Shown here: positions 36,582-45,332 of the stretch, piece by piece
Layout of the letters: every line of letters begins with the position of its first letter
How positions within the stretch are numbered: position 1 is the stretch's first letter
Source of the DNA: Mesorhizobium huakuii
Lineage (GTDB): Bacteria; Pseudomonadota; Alphaproteobacteria; Rhizobiales; Rhizobiaceae
DNA: 64,000 bases
Assembly (NCBI RefSeq): GCF_030160235.1
Contig: NZ_BSNY01000055.1
Coordinates: 62,001-126,000 of the forward strand
Reading direction: 5' to 3'
Position numbers and translations under genes: made by a program
The notes under the pieces: generated by a model
Databases searched by the model: none
Told to the model about the DNA's origin: nothing
Seen by the model: only the letters and a program-made list of their open reading frames with translations

Positions 36582-37553
36582 ATGGATGTCTTTATCGCCA
36601 TCGTGCAGATACTGGACTCGACCATCCGCCTGTCGGTGCCATTGTTGCTCGCCTGCCTCGCCGGCCTCTTTTCCGAGCGTTCCGGCATCTTCGACATCGG
36701 GCTGGAAGGCAAGATGCTGGTCGGCGCCTTCGCCGGCGCCGCCGCTGCTTCCGTGTTCCATTCGGCCTTTATCGGCCTCGGCATGGCGATCCTGATTTCG
36801 GTCGCCTTCGCCATGGTGCACGGCTTTGCCTCGATCACCCACCGCGGCAACCAGATCGTTTCCGGCGTGGCGATCAATTTCATCGCCGCCGGATCGACCA
36901 TCATCCTCGGTCAGGCCTGGTTCCAGCAGGGCGGGCGCACGCCGGCGCTCCAGCCGGGCGAGCGGTTCGACGCGATTGTCTGGCCCGGCGCCGAGGCGGT
37001 CAGGGACGTGCCGATCATCGGGCCGATCTATGCGGAACTGATATCGGGCCATTCGCTGCTGGTCTACCTCGCCTTCCTGATGGTGCCGTTCACGTGGTGG
37101 GTGCTGTTCCGCACCCGCTTTGGCCTCAGATTGCGCGCCGTCGGCGAGAACCCGGCCGCTGTCGACACCGCGGGCATTTCGGTCGCCTGGCTGCGCTACC
37201 GGGCCCTGATCTGCACCGGCATTCTCACCGGCGTCGCCGGCGCCTATCTGTCGATGGTGCAGAATGGCGGCTTCGTGAAGGACATGACCGCCGGCAAGGG
37301 CTATATCGCGCTGGCGGCACTGATCTTCGCCAAATGGAAGCCGGTCAACGCCATGTTCGCCTGCCTGCTGTTCGGCTTCCTCGACGCGGCGGCGATCCGC
37401 CTGCAGGGATCACCGCTGCCGATCATCGGCAAGGTGCCGGTGCAGTTCATGCAGGCGCTGCCCTATATCCTCACCGTCATCCTGCTCGCCGGCTTCATCG
37501 GCAAGGCCATCCCGCCGCGCGCCGGCGGCGTGCCCTACGTCAAGGAACGCTGA
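36582..37553 (+). CDS. Nucleoside ABC transporter permease 2
   Basis: 323 residues, about nine spans, BPD_transp_2 family, with the same signature as permease 1: GIFDIGLEGKMLVGAFAGAAAA, GNQIVSGVAINFIAAG and AVDTAGISVAWLRYRALICTG. It begins one base after the permease 1 stop (TGAGATG). It is followed by a double palindromic repeat and then cdd, so the importer and the salvage enzymes probably share regulation but may not share a full-length transcript. Confidence 0.94.
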   Translation: MDVFIAIVQILDSTIRLSVPLLLACLAGLFSERSGIFDIGLEGKMLVGAFAGAAAASVFHSAFIGLGMAILISVAFAMVHGFASITHRGNQIVSGVAINFIAAGSTIILGQAWFQQGGRTPALQPGERFDAIVWPGAEAVRDVPIIGPIYAELISGHSLLVYLAFLMVPFTWWVLFRTRFGLRLRAVGENPAAVDTAGISVAWLRYRALICTGILTGVAGAYLSMVQNGGFVKDMTAGKGYIALAALIFAKWKPVNAMFACLLFGFLDAAAIRLQGSPLPIIGKVPVQFMQALPYILTVILLAGFIGKAIPPRAGGVPYVKER

Positions 37554-37655
37554 TGCATGTCGCCCAAAAGTGACCTCGGTTTTGGGAGAACGACATGCAT
37601 AAAACAAAGAGTTAAAGCGCGTCGCCTGAATCCGTTTCGACGCGACGCGCTTTAA
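37554..37655. repeat. Double stem-loop dispersed repeat between permease and cdd
   Basis: Two inverted repeats in series. First: TGCATGTCG (37554-37562) with CGACATGCA (37591-37599), with inner CCAAAA and TTTTGG arms also pairing. Second: TTAAAGCGCGTCG (37612-37624) with CGACGCGCTTTAA (37643-37655). I recognise this two-part element (GCATGTCGCCCAAAA, then AAAGCGCGTCG) from intergenic regions of many rhizobial genomes. In this operon it could affect mRNA end formation. Confidence 0.85.
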
Positions 37656-37721
37656 GGTTTGACGGCCCGGCGTGTGCCTCGCGCCGGGTTTTGGACACGA
37701 TCATCGGAGAGAACAACTGAA

Positions 37722-38114
37722 ATGTCGCATGATCTGTTCGAAGCGGCCAGGACCGCCATGGCCAAGGCCTATGCGCCCTACTCGAAATTTCCGGTGGGCG
37801 CCGCCTTGCGCACCGAGGACGGACGCGTCTTCACCGGCGCCAACATCGAAGTCGCTTCCTATCCCGAGGGCTGGTGCGCCGAGACCACCGCGCTTGGCCA
37901 CTACATCATGGGCGGCGGTGGCAAGATCGTCGAAATCGCTGTCCTTGCCGAACGCATGGCCAAATGCTCGCCTTGCGGTGGCTGCCGCCAGCGGCTGGCC
38001 GAATTCTGCCAACCGGACACGAAACTCTACCTCTGCGACAATACGGGCGTGGCCGAGACCGTGACCATGGGCGACATGCTGCCCTATGGTTTCCGCGGCG
38101 ACATCCTGAAATGA
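37722..38114 (+). CDS. cdd: Cytidine deaminase
   Basis: 130 residues, the small tetrameric type. Zinc site: Cys in EGWCAETTALGHYI (catalytic Glu in CAE, near 54) and CSPCGGCRQ (two Cys near 86-89). It converts cytidine and deoxycytidine to uridine and deoxyuridine in the cytoplasm. The start at 37722 has GGAGAG about 10 bases upstream. It is the first of three salvage genes (cdd, punA, deoA) following the importer. Confidence 0.95.
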   Translation: MSHDLFEAARTAMAKAYAPYSKFPVGAALRTEDGRVFTGANIEVASYPEGWCAETTALGHYIMGGGGKIVEIAVLAERMAKCSPCGGCRQRLAEFCQPDTKLYLCDNTGVAETVTMGDMLPYGFRGDILK

Positions 38115-38144
38115 GGAATTGGCTCAAATGAAGAGCGGGCTGCA

Positions 38145-38954
38145 ATGACCGAAAAGGCCGTGGACCATCTGATCGAAAGGCTGGACGGCCTGGCGCCGTC
38201 GACGGCGCTGGTGCTGGGATCTGGCCTCGGCGTCCTTGTCGACCGGATCGAGCACCCGATCCGCGTCCCCTATGCCGACCTGCCCGGTTTCCCCAGGAGC
38301 GGCGTCAGCGGCCATGCCGGCGAAGTGGTGGCGGGCCTGTTTGCCGGCACGCCGGTGCTGATGCTGTCCGGCCGCGCCCATTACTATGAGCATGGCAACG
38401 CGGCAGCGATGCGCCCGGTGCTGGAAGTGCTCGCCGGCATCGGCATCACCAAACTGATCCTCACCAACGCCGCCGGTTCGGTCGACCCGGACATGCCGCC
38501 GGGCTCGGTGATGATGCTCACCGACCATATCAATTTCTCCGGCAGCAATCCGCTGATCGGCGAGCCCAGCGACCGCCGCTTCGTCGGCCTGACCGAAGCC
38601 TACGATGCGGGCATCCGCAAGGCGATCGAGCACGCCGCCAAGGCGACCGGTACCGCGCTGCACAAGGGCGTCTATATGTGGTTTTCCGGCCCGTGTTTCG
38701 AAACGCCGGCCGAAATCCGCATGGCGCGCATCATGGGCGCCAACGCCGTCGGCATGTCGACCGTGCCGGAAGTCATTCTCGCCCGTTTCCTCGGCCTGCG
38801 CGTCGCCGCCTGCTCGGTCATCACCAATCTGGCGGCCGGCATGACCGGGGCCGAGCTTTCGCATCAGGAGACCAAGGACATGGCGCCAGTCGGCGGGTCG
38901 CGGCTGGCAACGGTCCTGCACAGAGTGTTCCGCGACGGACTGCTGGAGAGCTGA
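38145..38954 (+). CDS. punA: Purine-nucleoside phosphorylase (trimeric, PNP/MTAP superfamily)
   Basis: 269 residues with the class motifs: phosphate loop GSGLG (near 25-29), GRAHYYEHG (about 79-87), TNAAGSVDP (about 107), and the base/ribose-site stretch MWFSGPCFETPAEIRMARIMGANAVGMSTVPE (about 172-204). It phosphorolyses guanosine/inosine-type nucleosides to base and (deoxy)ribose-1-phosphate. It lies 30 bp after cdd and overlaps the deoA start (TGATG). Confidence 0.93.
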   Translation: MTEKAVDHLIERLDGLAPSTALVLGSGLGVLVDRIEHPIRVPYADLPGFPRSGVSGHAGEVVAGLFAGTPVLMLSGRAHYYEHGNAAAMRPVLEVLAGIGITKLILTNAAGSVDPDMPPGSVMMLTDHINFSGSNPLIGEPSDRRFVGLTEAYDAGIRKAIEHAAKATGTALHKGVYMWFSGPCFETPAEIRMARIMGANAVGMSTVPEVILARFLGLRVAACSVITNLAAGMTGAELSHQETKDMAPVGGSRLATVLHRVFRDGLLES

Positions 38955-40273
38955 TGCTTCCGCAGGAAATCATCCGCCACAAGCGAGACGGCCACAGGCT
39001 CTCGGCCAGCGAAATCGCTGCCTTCATCGGCGGCGTTACCTCGGGCGCCGTCACCGATGGCCAGGCCGCGGCTTTCGCCATGGCGGTGTTCTTCAACGGC
39101 ATGAACCGCGACGAGGCCGTGGCCTTGACGCTGGCCATGCGCGATTCCGGCGATGTCCTCGACTGGTCGGACCTGCCCGGCCCGGTGACCGACAAGCATT
39201 CGACCGGCGGTGTCGGCGACAATGTCTCGCTGATGCTGGCGCCGATCGTCGCCGCCTGCGGCGCCTATGTGCCGATGATTTCGGGCCGTGGCCTCGGCCA
39301 TACCGGCGGCACGCTGGACAAGATGGATGCGATCCCCGGCTACATCAGCCAGCCCGATATCGCGTTGTTTCGTCAGGCGGTGCTGGAAACCGGCTGCGCC
39401 ATCATCGGCCAGACCGCCGATCTGGCGCCGGCCGACCGCCGGCTCTATGCCATCCGTGACGTCACCGGCACCGTGGAATCGGTGCCGCTGATCACCGCCT
39501 CGATCCTGTCGAAGAAGCTGGCCGCCGGCCTGGGCTCGCTGGTGCTCGACGTCAAGATCGGCAATGGCGCCTTCATGGAGAAGTCGCGCGACGCAACCGC
39601 GCTCGCCAACAGCCTGGTCGAGGTCGCCAGCGGCGCCGGACTGAAGGTCTCGGCACTGATCACCGGCATGAACGAGCCGCTGGCCTCGGCCGCCGGCAAT
39701 GCCGTCGAGGTGCGCAACGCCGTCGATTTCCTCACCGGCCGCCTGCGCGACCGGCGGCTGGAAGATGTGACGCTGGCGCTGGCCGCCGAAATGCTGCAGT
39801 CGGCGGGACTGGTGTCGTCCAACCAGGACGGCTTGCGGCGCGCCACAGAGACGCTCACCAGCGGCCGCGCCGCCGCCACCTTCGCGCGCATGGTGGCGGT
39901 GCTCGGCGGCCCGGCGGATTTCATCGAGAAGCCGGAGAAATATCTGGCCGTGGCGCCAACGGAATTGGTGGTGAGGGCGACGACGGACGGCTTCGTCTCC
40001 GGCATCGCCACGCGCGACATCGGCCTTGCGGTGGTTGGCCTGGGCGGCGGGCGCACGACGCCCGACGACAAGATCGATCCCAGCGTCGGTATCACCAGGC
40101 TGCTGCCCATAGGCGCTGAAGTCCGTGCCGGAGACGCACTGGCACTGATCCACGCCCGCTTGCCCTCCGATGCCGAGGCGGCGGCCGCGACTGTGCTTTC
40201 GGCTTATGCGATCGGCGCCTCGAAACCACCGGCGGACAAAACCGTCATGCGGCGGATCCTGCCGCGCGGTTGA
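38954..40273 (+). CDS. deoA: Thymidine phosphorylase
   Basis: 439 residues with the pyrimidine-nucleoside phosphorylase signature: DKHSTGGVGDNVSLMLAP (about 79-96, phosphate binding), GRGLGHTGGTLDKMDAIPG (about 112-130) and the C-terminal domain with GGGRTTPDDKIDPSVGI. It converts thymidine or deoxyuridine to base and deoxyribose-1-phosphate, completing the cytidine-uridine-uracil route with cdd. The ATG overlaps the punA stop. Its TGA directly abuts the stop of the convergent aspartic-protease gene, with no intergenic base. Confidence 0.95.
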   Translation: MLPQEIIRHKRDGHRLSASEIAAFIGGVTSGAVTDGQAAAFAMAVFFNGMNRDEAVALTLAMRDSGDVLDWSDLPGPVTDKHSTGGVGDNVSLMLAPIVAACGAYVPMISGRGLGHTGGTLDKMDAIPGYISQPDIALFRQAVLETGCAIIGQTADLAPADRRLYAIRDVTGTVESVPLITASILSKKLAAGLGSLVLDVKIGNGAFMEKSRDATALANSLVEVASGAGLKVSALITGMNEPLASAAGNAVEVRNAVDFLTGRLRDRRLEDVTLALAAEMLQSAGLVSSNQDGLRRATETLTSGRAAATFARMVAVLGGPADFIEKPEKYLAVAPTELVVRATTDGFVSGIATRDIGLAVVGLGGGRTTPDDKIDPSVGITRLLPIGAEVRAGDALALIHARLPSDAEAAAATVLSAYAIGASKPPADKTVMRRILPRG

Positions 40274-40837
40274 CTACTGGACAAGCAGCAACGTACCGTT
40301 TTCGGCCTGATATTTGCCGAGCCGGTTGAGGAAGCTCATGCCGATCAGGTTGGTGCTGAGCGCCCGGTCGTCGAGCACGATGGCCTGCACATCTTCGACG
40401 CTGATGCTGCCGATCTGCAGCCGGTCGATCATCACCACGGCCGCCTTGATCGAACCGTTGGCGGTGTTGACCTCATGGCTGAAATCGGACGGATTGAGCG
40501 ACAGCCCGATCCTGCGCGCCGTCGACGTATTGACCGCGACCAGCGTCGCGCCGGTGTCGATCATGCCGTCGACCTGACGGCCGTTGAGTTTGAAGGTGGT
40601 CGAGAAATGTCCGCGCCCGTCCGCTGTGACGGCGACCTTGCGGCCGGTCGGCAGCGGCGCGGCCGGCTTGTCGGGAACCGACGCCAGGCTGACCTGCGGT
40701 TGTGCCTCGACCTCGGGCCTGGCCGTCACCGTCGATTTCAGCAGGTTTTCGAATATCTGCGGATTCGACTGATAGATGACCGGGATCGATGCCGATGTCC
40801 CGGCAAAGACGCTGAGGATGAGAAGCTTGCGCAGCAT
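40274..40837 (-). CDS. Retropepsin-like clan AA aspartic protease
   Basis: 187 residues: an N-terminal membrane or signal segment (about 3-20), a linker, then a single retropepsin-like domain with the catalytic motif MIDTGATLVAVN (Asp near 94), HEVNTANGSIKAAVV as flap region and NLIGMSFLNRLGKYQAENGTLLL at the end. This fits the TIGR02281-type bacterial retropepsin family, which must dimerise to form an active site. It is probably anchored in the inner membrane with a periplasmic catalytic domain. The substrate is unknown. Confidence 0.88.
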   Translation of the reverse strand: MLRKLLILSVFAGTSASIPVIYQSNPQIFENLLKSTVTARPEVEAQPQVSLASVPDKPAAPLPTGRKVAVTADGRGHFSTTFKLNGRQVDGMIDTGATLVAVNTSTARRIGLSLNPSDFSHEVNTANGSIKAAVVMIDRLQIGSISVEDVQAIVLDDRALSTNLIGMSFLNRLGKYQAENGTLLLVQ

Positions 40838-40958
40838 GGATCGGCCTTTGTGAGAGCCGATTCATTATCGCCGGATGGTGTTCGCCGCTTTAACGGGCGC
40901 CGAAACCATGTCTTTGCGTAAACGCTTGGTAAATCGTACCAGGCAACTTTGCCTGATA

Positions 40959-41588
40959 CTACTTCGTCCCGTACATGCGGTCGCCGGCGTCGCCCAGGCC
41001 GGGCATGATGTAGCCCTTCTCGTTGAGCTGGCGGTCGATGGACGCGGTGAAGACTGGAACGTCCGGATGCGCCTTGGTGAAGCGCTCGATGCCCTCGGGC
41101 GCCGCCAAAAGGCAGAGGAAGCGGATATTTGTGGCGCCGCGCCCTTTCAGTTTGTCGATCGCCGCGATCGCCGAATTGGCGGTCGCCAGCATCGGGTCGA
41201 CGACAATCACCAGCCGGTCGGCGAGATCGCTTGGCGCCTTGAAGAAATATTCGACCGCCTCCAGCGTCTCGTGGTCGCGATAGAGGCCGATATGGGCGAC
41301 GCGCGCCGCGGGCACCAGGTCGAGCAGGCCTTCCAGCAGACCGTTGCCGGCGCGCAGCACCGAAGCGAACACCAGCTTCTTGCCCTCCAGTGTCGGCGCT
41401 TCCATGGTCTCGATCGGCGTTTCGATGGTTGTCGTCGTCAGTTCGAGATTGCGCGTGACCTCGTAGCCGAGCAGCAGCGATATCTCGCGCAACAGCCGCC
41501 TGAAACCGGCCGTGGACGTCTCCTTCTTACGCATGATGGTCAGCTTGTGCTGGACAAGCGGGTGGTCGACGACGGTGACGCCCTTCAT
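40959..41588 (-). CDS. upp: Uracil phosphoribosyltransferase
   Basis: 209 residues with the UPRT features [28 protein letters not shown] (about 78-105), the PRPP loop [12 protein letters not shown] (about 130-141) and the C-terminal uracil-site segment [14 protein letters not shown]. It converts uracil and PRPP to UMP, capturing the product of cdd plus deoA. The ATG has CAGGAG 7 bases upstream. The next gene upstream on the same strand is add, 126 bp away. Confidence 0.96.
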   Translation of the reverse strand: MKGVTVVDHPLVQHKLTIMRKKETSTAGFRRLLREISLLLGYEVTRNLELTTTTIETPIETMEAPTLEGKKLVFASVLRAGNGLLEGLLDLVPAARVAHIGLYRDHETLEAVEYFFKAPSDLADRLVIVVDPMLATANSAIAAIDKLKGRGATNIRFLCLLAAPEGIERFTKAHPDVPVFTASIDRQLNEKGYIMPGLGDAGDRMYGTK

Positions 41589-41714
41589 GATGTTCTCCTG
41601 ATGCGTGTCGCCCGGCGCGCGGACGCGCTTCAGGCAGCTGGAACGACCCTAGCGACTATGGACCGGCCAAGGAACCGCTTGGCCGCCATCGACCACAGCT
41701 TTGTCGGAAGAAAA

Positions 41715-42689
41715 TCAGCGCGCCGCTCCGTTCAGCCGGGCAAGAAGTGCCGCCTTGGTCTTCCTGTCGACAAAGGCGGCTTCGATGGCGGTTTTGGTGA
41801 CGGCGGCCAGCGCCTTTTCGTTCATCGCAAAATGCTCCGCCGCGAGATCATACTCGCGCTTCAGCGACGTCCAGAAATAGGGCGGGTCGTCGGAGTTGAG
41901 CGTCACCTTGCAGCCGGCGGCCTGCAAGGCGGGAAACGGATGGTCGGCAAAACTGTCGAACACTTTGAGCGCGATGTTGGAGCCGGGGCAGCACTCCAGA
42001 ACGATGCCTTCATCGGCGATGCGGCGGACAAGGTCCGGGTTCTCGATAGCGCGCACGCCGTGGCCGATGCGCGAGGGGCGGATATGGTCAAGCGCCGCCT
42101 GGACCGTCTCCCAGCCTGTCAGTTCGCCGGCATGGATGGTGATGCCGAGCCCGGCCTCGCGGGCGATCTCGAAAGCCCGGACATAGTCCTCCATCTCGCC
42201 CATGCGCTCGTCGCCGGCAACGCCGAAGCCGGTGACCAGCGGATTCCCGCAGCGCGCCGCGAAGCGTGCCGCCCGTTCGATCGATTCCACGCCGACATGG
42301 CGCACGCCGGTGACGATCATGCGGCCCTCTATGCCGGTCTTGGCCTTGGCGCGCAGCATGCCTTCGCCCAGCGCGTCGGTATAGGCCTTGGGCGAGAGCC
42401 CGGCTTTCGTCGCATGGTCCGGCGAGGTGAAGACTTCAGAATAGATGGCGCCATCGCGTGCAAGGCTGGTCAGATAGTGGTCGGCCAGCCGGGCGTAATC
42501 CTCTTCGGTGCGGAACAGATCGGCGGAAAAGTCGTAAGCCGCGAGAAACGACGTAAAATCGTGCCAGACGAAGGAGCCGTTCTGGATATAGGGCGCGGTA
42601 TCCTTGCCGTATTTCTGCGCCTGGCGGATGACGAGTTCTGGCGCCGCTGCCCCTTCAATGTGGCAGTGTAGTTCCGCTTTCAAAGGCAT
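41715..42689 (-). CDS. add: Adenosine deaminase
   Basis: 324 residues with the metal-dependent deaminase sites: AELHCHIEGA (zinc ligands HxH at 9-11), TIHAGELTG with the zinc His and proton-relay neighbours, RIGHGVRAI and LNSDDPPYF (Asp ligand). The N terminus is somewhat shorter than in E. coli Add, as in alphaproteobacterial adenosine-deaminase-like enzymes. It converts adenosine to inosine, a substrate for the nearby PNP. An adenine-deaminase activity is a possible alternative in this subfamily. Confidence 0.93.
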   Translation of the reverse strand: MPLKAELHCHIEGAAAPELVIRQAQKYGKDTAPYIQNGSFVWHDFTSFLAAYDFSADLFRTEEDYARLADHYLTSLARDGAIYSEVFTSPDHATKAGLSPKAYTDALGEGMLRAKAKTGIEGRMIVTGVRHVGVESIERAARFAARCGNPLVTGFGVAGDERMGEMEDYVRAFEIAREAGLGITIHAGELTGWETVQAALDHIRPSRIGHGVRAIENPDLVRRIADEGIVLECCPGSNIALKVFDSFADHPFPALQAAGCKVTLNSDDPPYFWTSLKREYDLAAEHFAMNEKALAAVTKTAIEAAFVDRKTKAALLARLNGAAR

Positions 42690-42823
42690 TCAAACATCCC
42701 GTCGGTCAGTCCAGGTCTTGAAAACCCACCACCTGGAAGCGCGGCTGAACACCGCGCCTTAAACAATAGCGCCCACAGCATCGATCGGCTATGGTCCCGC
42801 CGGTTTTATGACGGATCAAAAAA

Positions 42824-43600
42824 ATGTCAGTTGAGAGAACCACGGCCGCGGGCGGCATGGAAACCTCCTATGGTTTCAAGCGTGTGGGGGAAGGCGAAAA
42901 GCAGTCCTTGGTCAACGATGTTTTCCACAAGGTCGCCAATCGCTACGACCTGATGAACGACCTGATGTCGGCCGGCCTGCACCGGCTGTGGAAGGATGCC
43001 ATGGTCACCTGGCTCAATCCGCCGAAGCGGCAGGGCTGGAAGGTCCTGGACGTGGCCGGCGGCACTGGCGACATCGCCTTCCGGATCGTCGATGCCAGCC
43101 ATGGCAACGCCCACGCCACCGTGCTCGACATCAACGGCTCGATGCTCGGTGTCGGCCGCGACCGCGCCGAAAAGAAGGGCCTGTCCGGCAACACCGATTT
43201 CGTCGAGGCCAATGCCGAGGAACTGCCCTTCACTGACGCCACCTTCGACGCCTACACCATCGCATTCGGCATCCGCAACGTGCCGCGCATCGATGTCGCG
43301 CTCGCAGAAGCGTTCCGCGTGCTGAAGCCCGGCGGCCGGTTCCTGTGCCTGGAATTTTCCGAGGTCGAGATGCCGCTGCTCGACAAGGCCTATGAAGCCT
43401 GGTCGTTCAACGCCATCCCCAAGATCGGCAAGATGGTCACCGGCGACGGCGAGCCCTATTCCTATCTGGTTGAATCGATCGCGAAATTCCCCAACCAGCA
43501 GAATTTTGCGGCAATGATTTCCCGCGCCGGTTTCGACCGCGTTTCCTTCCGCAATTATTCCGGCGGTATTGCCGCGCTTCATTCGGGCTGGAAGCTTTGA
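42824..43600 (+). CDS. ubiE: Demethylmenaquinone/2-octaprenyl-6-methoxyphenol methyltransferase
   Basis: 258 residues, SAM methyltransferase with the UbiE signatures [18 protein letters not shown] (about 41-58), the SAM loop [14 protein letters not shown] and [33 protein letters not shown] (about 146-178). It performs the C-methylation step in ubiquinone synthesis. It is divergent from add and is followed by ubiB 67 bp later, a standard rhizobial gene order. Confidence 0.97.
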   Translation: MSVERTTAAGGMETSYGFKRVGEGEKQSLVNDVFHKVANRYDLMNDLMSAGLHRLWKDAMVTWLNPPKRQGWKVLDVAGGTGDIAFRIVDASHGNAHATVLDINGSMLGVGRDRAEKKGLSGNTDFVEANAEELPFTDATFDAYTIAFGIRNVPRIDVALAEAFRVLKPGGRFLCLEFSEVEMPLLDKAYEAWSFNAIPKIGKMVTGDGEPYSYLVESIAKFPNQQNFAAMISRAGFDRVSFRNYSGGIAALHSGWKL

Positions 43601-43667
43601 TTCTGGCCCGCATTTCTCATCCCCGATATGGCTCATGCCGGTCGCAAGGACCGGCCCGGGTGCGGCC

Positions 43668-45242
43668 ATGAGCAGCGTCGGCGCCGGTTTCAGGCTCGCG
43701 CGGGCCGGCTGGGTGCTGGTGCGCGAGGGCGTCATCGCCGCCCTGCCGGGCGAGGAACTCTCCGGCCTACCGAAACTCGGGTGGCGGCTGGCGCGGCTGT
43801 TCACCCGCCGCCGCGCGCTCGCCTATGAGCGCAGCGACCGGCTGGCCAAGGCGGTGGTCCGGCTCGGCCCGTCCTATGTCAAGCTCGGCCAGTTCCTGGC
43901 GACGCGGCCCGACGTCGTCGGCAACGACATGGCGCTCGATCTCGCAATGTTGCAGGACAAGATGCACACCTTTCCGAAGGCCGAGGCGGTCGCGGCCATC
44001 GAAGCCTCGCTTGGGCGCAAGGTGGGCGATCTCTACGCCGAGTTCGGCGACCCCGTCGCCGCCGCTTCGATCGCCCAGGTCCATGCCGCCGAAGCCATTC
44101 ATAACGGCGCTGCCACCAAGGTCGCGGTGAAGGTCATCCGGCCCGGCGTGCGCCGCCGCTTCTTCCAGGATCTCGAGAGTTATTTCCTCGCCGCCCACCT
44201 GCAGGAGAAATATATCCCCTCCTCGCGCCGGCTGCGGCCTGTCGAGGTGACCGAGACGCTGGCGCAGACCACCAAGATCGAGATGGATTTGCGCCTCGAG
44301 GCGGCGGCACTCTCCGAACTTGGGGAGAACACCAAGGACGATCCGGGCTTTCGCGTGCCATCCGTCGACTGGGAACGCACCGGCCGTGACGTGCTGACCA
44401 TGGAATGGGTCGACGGCGTCAAGATGAACAACATCGCAGGCCTGGAGGAGGCCGGCCACGATCTGAAGGCGATCGCCGCCAATCTCATCCAGTCGTTCCT
44501 GCGCCACACGCTGCGCGACGGCTTCTTCCACGCCGACATGCATCCGGGAAACCTGTTCGTCGAGGCCAACGGCACCATCGTCGCCGTCGATCTCGGCATA
44601 GCCGGACGTCTTGGCAAGAAAGAGCGCCGCTTCCTCGCCGAAATCCTCTACGGCTTCATCACGCGCGACTATCTGCGCGTCGCCGAAGTGCATTTCGAGG
44701 CCGGCTACGTGCCGCGCCAGCACAATGTCGCGGCCTTCGCGCAAGCGATCCGCGCCATCGGCGAGCCGATCCACGGCCAGCCGGCCGAGACCATTTCCAT
44801 GGCCAAGCTCCTGACGCTGCTGTTCGAGGTGACGGAACTCTTCGACATGGCGACAAGGCCCGAACTGATCCTGCTGCAGAAGACCATGGTGGTGGTCGAG
44901 GGCGTGGCGCGCACGCTCGATCCGGCCTTCAACATGTGGAAGACCGCCGAGCCGGTGGTCGGCGGCTGGATCGCCGGAAACCTTGGCCCGCGCGGCATGA
45001 TGATCGACGCGCGCGACGGCGCCAAGGCGTTGCTGACGCTCGCCCGCCAGGCGCCGGAGCTTGCCGCCCGCACCGACCGGCTGTCGCGCGAGATCGACCT
45101 GATGGCCGAGCACGGCCTGCGCTTCGACGAGACCACGGCGCGTGCCATCGGCAAGGCCGAGGCGCGCTATGGCCGCTCCGGTCGCGTCGCGCTATGGGTG
45201 ATTGCGCTGACGCTGGTCTATATCGCCTGGAAGATTCTTTAG
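43668..45242 (+). CDS. ubiB: Ubiquinone biosynthesis protein UbiB (ABC1/ADCK kinase-like)
   Basis: 524 residues with the UbiB family features: KLGQFLATRPD (KxGQ motif, about 68), the Ala-rich loop PVAAASIAQVHAA in place of a Gly-rich loop, the invariant Lys in VAVKVIRPG, FFHADMHPGNLFVEANG (catalytic loop) and AVDLGIAGRLGKKER (metal-binding DxG). A C-terminal membrane span lies at about 505-522. It is needed for aerobic ubiquinone synthesis, probably extracting lipid precursors. The start at 43668 matches the MSSxGA N terminus of homologues; the longer frame upstream overlaps ubiE. Confidence 0.95.
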   Translation: MSSVGAGFRLARAGWVLVREGVIAALPGEELSGLPKLGWRLARLFTRRRALAYERSDRLAKAVVRLGPSYVKLGQFLATRPDVVGNDMALDLAMLQDKMHTFPKAEAVAAIEASLGRKVGDLYAEFGDPVAAASIAQVHAAEAIHNGAATKVAVKVIRPGVRRRFFQDLESYFLAAHLQEKYIPSSRRLRPVEVTETLAQTTKIEMDLRLEAAALSELGENTKDDPGFRVPSVDWERTGRDVLTMEWVDGVKMNNIAGLEEAGHDLKAIAANLIQSFLRHTLRDGFFHADMHPGNLFVEANGTIVAVDLGIAGRLGKKERRFLAEILYGFITRDYLRVAEVHFEAGYVPRQHNVAAFAQAIRAIGEPIHGQPAETISMAKLLTLLFEVTELFDMATRPELILLQKTMVVVEGVARTLDPAFNMWKTAEPVVGGWIAGNLGPRGMMIDARDGAKALLTLARQAPELAARTDRLSREIDLMAEHGLRFDETTARAIGKAEARYGRSGRVALWVIALTLVYIAWKIL

Positions 45243-45270
45243 GCCCGAAATCGAAGCTCGAGCCCGCAAC

Positions 45271-45331
45271 TTGCGGCAAAATGATTGCATTGCTATCATT
45301 GCCATCGGACAAGATGAGCAAAGTGCAATCA
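45271..45331 (+). promoter_or_regulatory. coaBC promoter with embedded RHH-type operator
   Basis: TTGCGG (45271-45276) and TATCAT (45294-45299) with 17-bp spacing form a good sigma-70 promoter. Between and over them lies TGATTGCA-T-TGCTATCA (45282-45298), a 17-bp near-perfect palindrome. A third half-site, TGCAATCA (45324-45331), ends just before the start codon, 42 bp (about four helical turns) from the first. A protein bound here would block RNA polymerase. The gene product itself carries an RHH domain, so autoregulation is the obvious model (inference). Confidence 0.65.
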
Positions 45332-45332
45332 C

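Noticed and set aside
40930-40960. Short palindrome CAGGCAA-TTGCCTG downstream of upp as a terminator
   Set aside because: The loop would be only two bases and no U tract follows, so a functional terminator is not supported.
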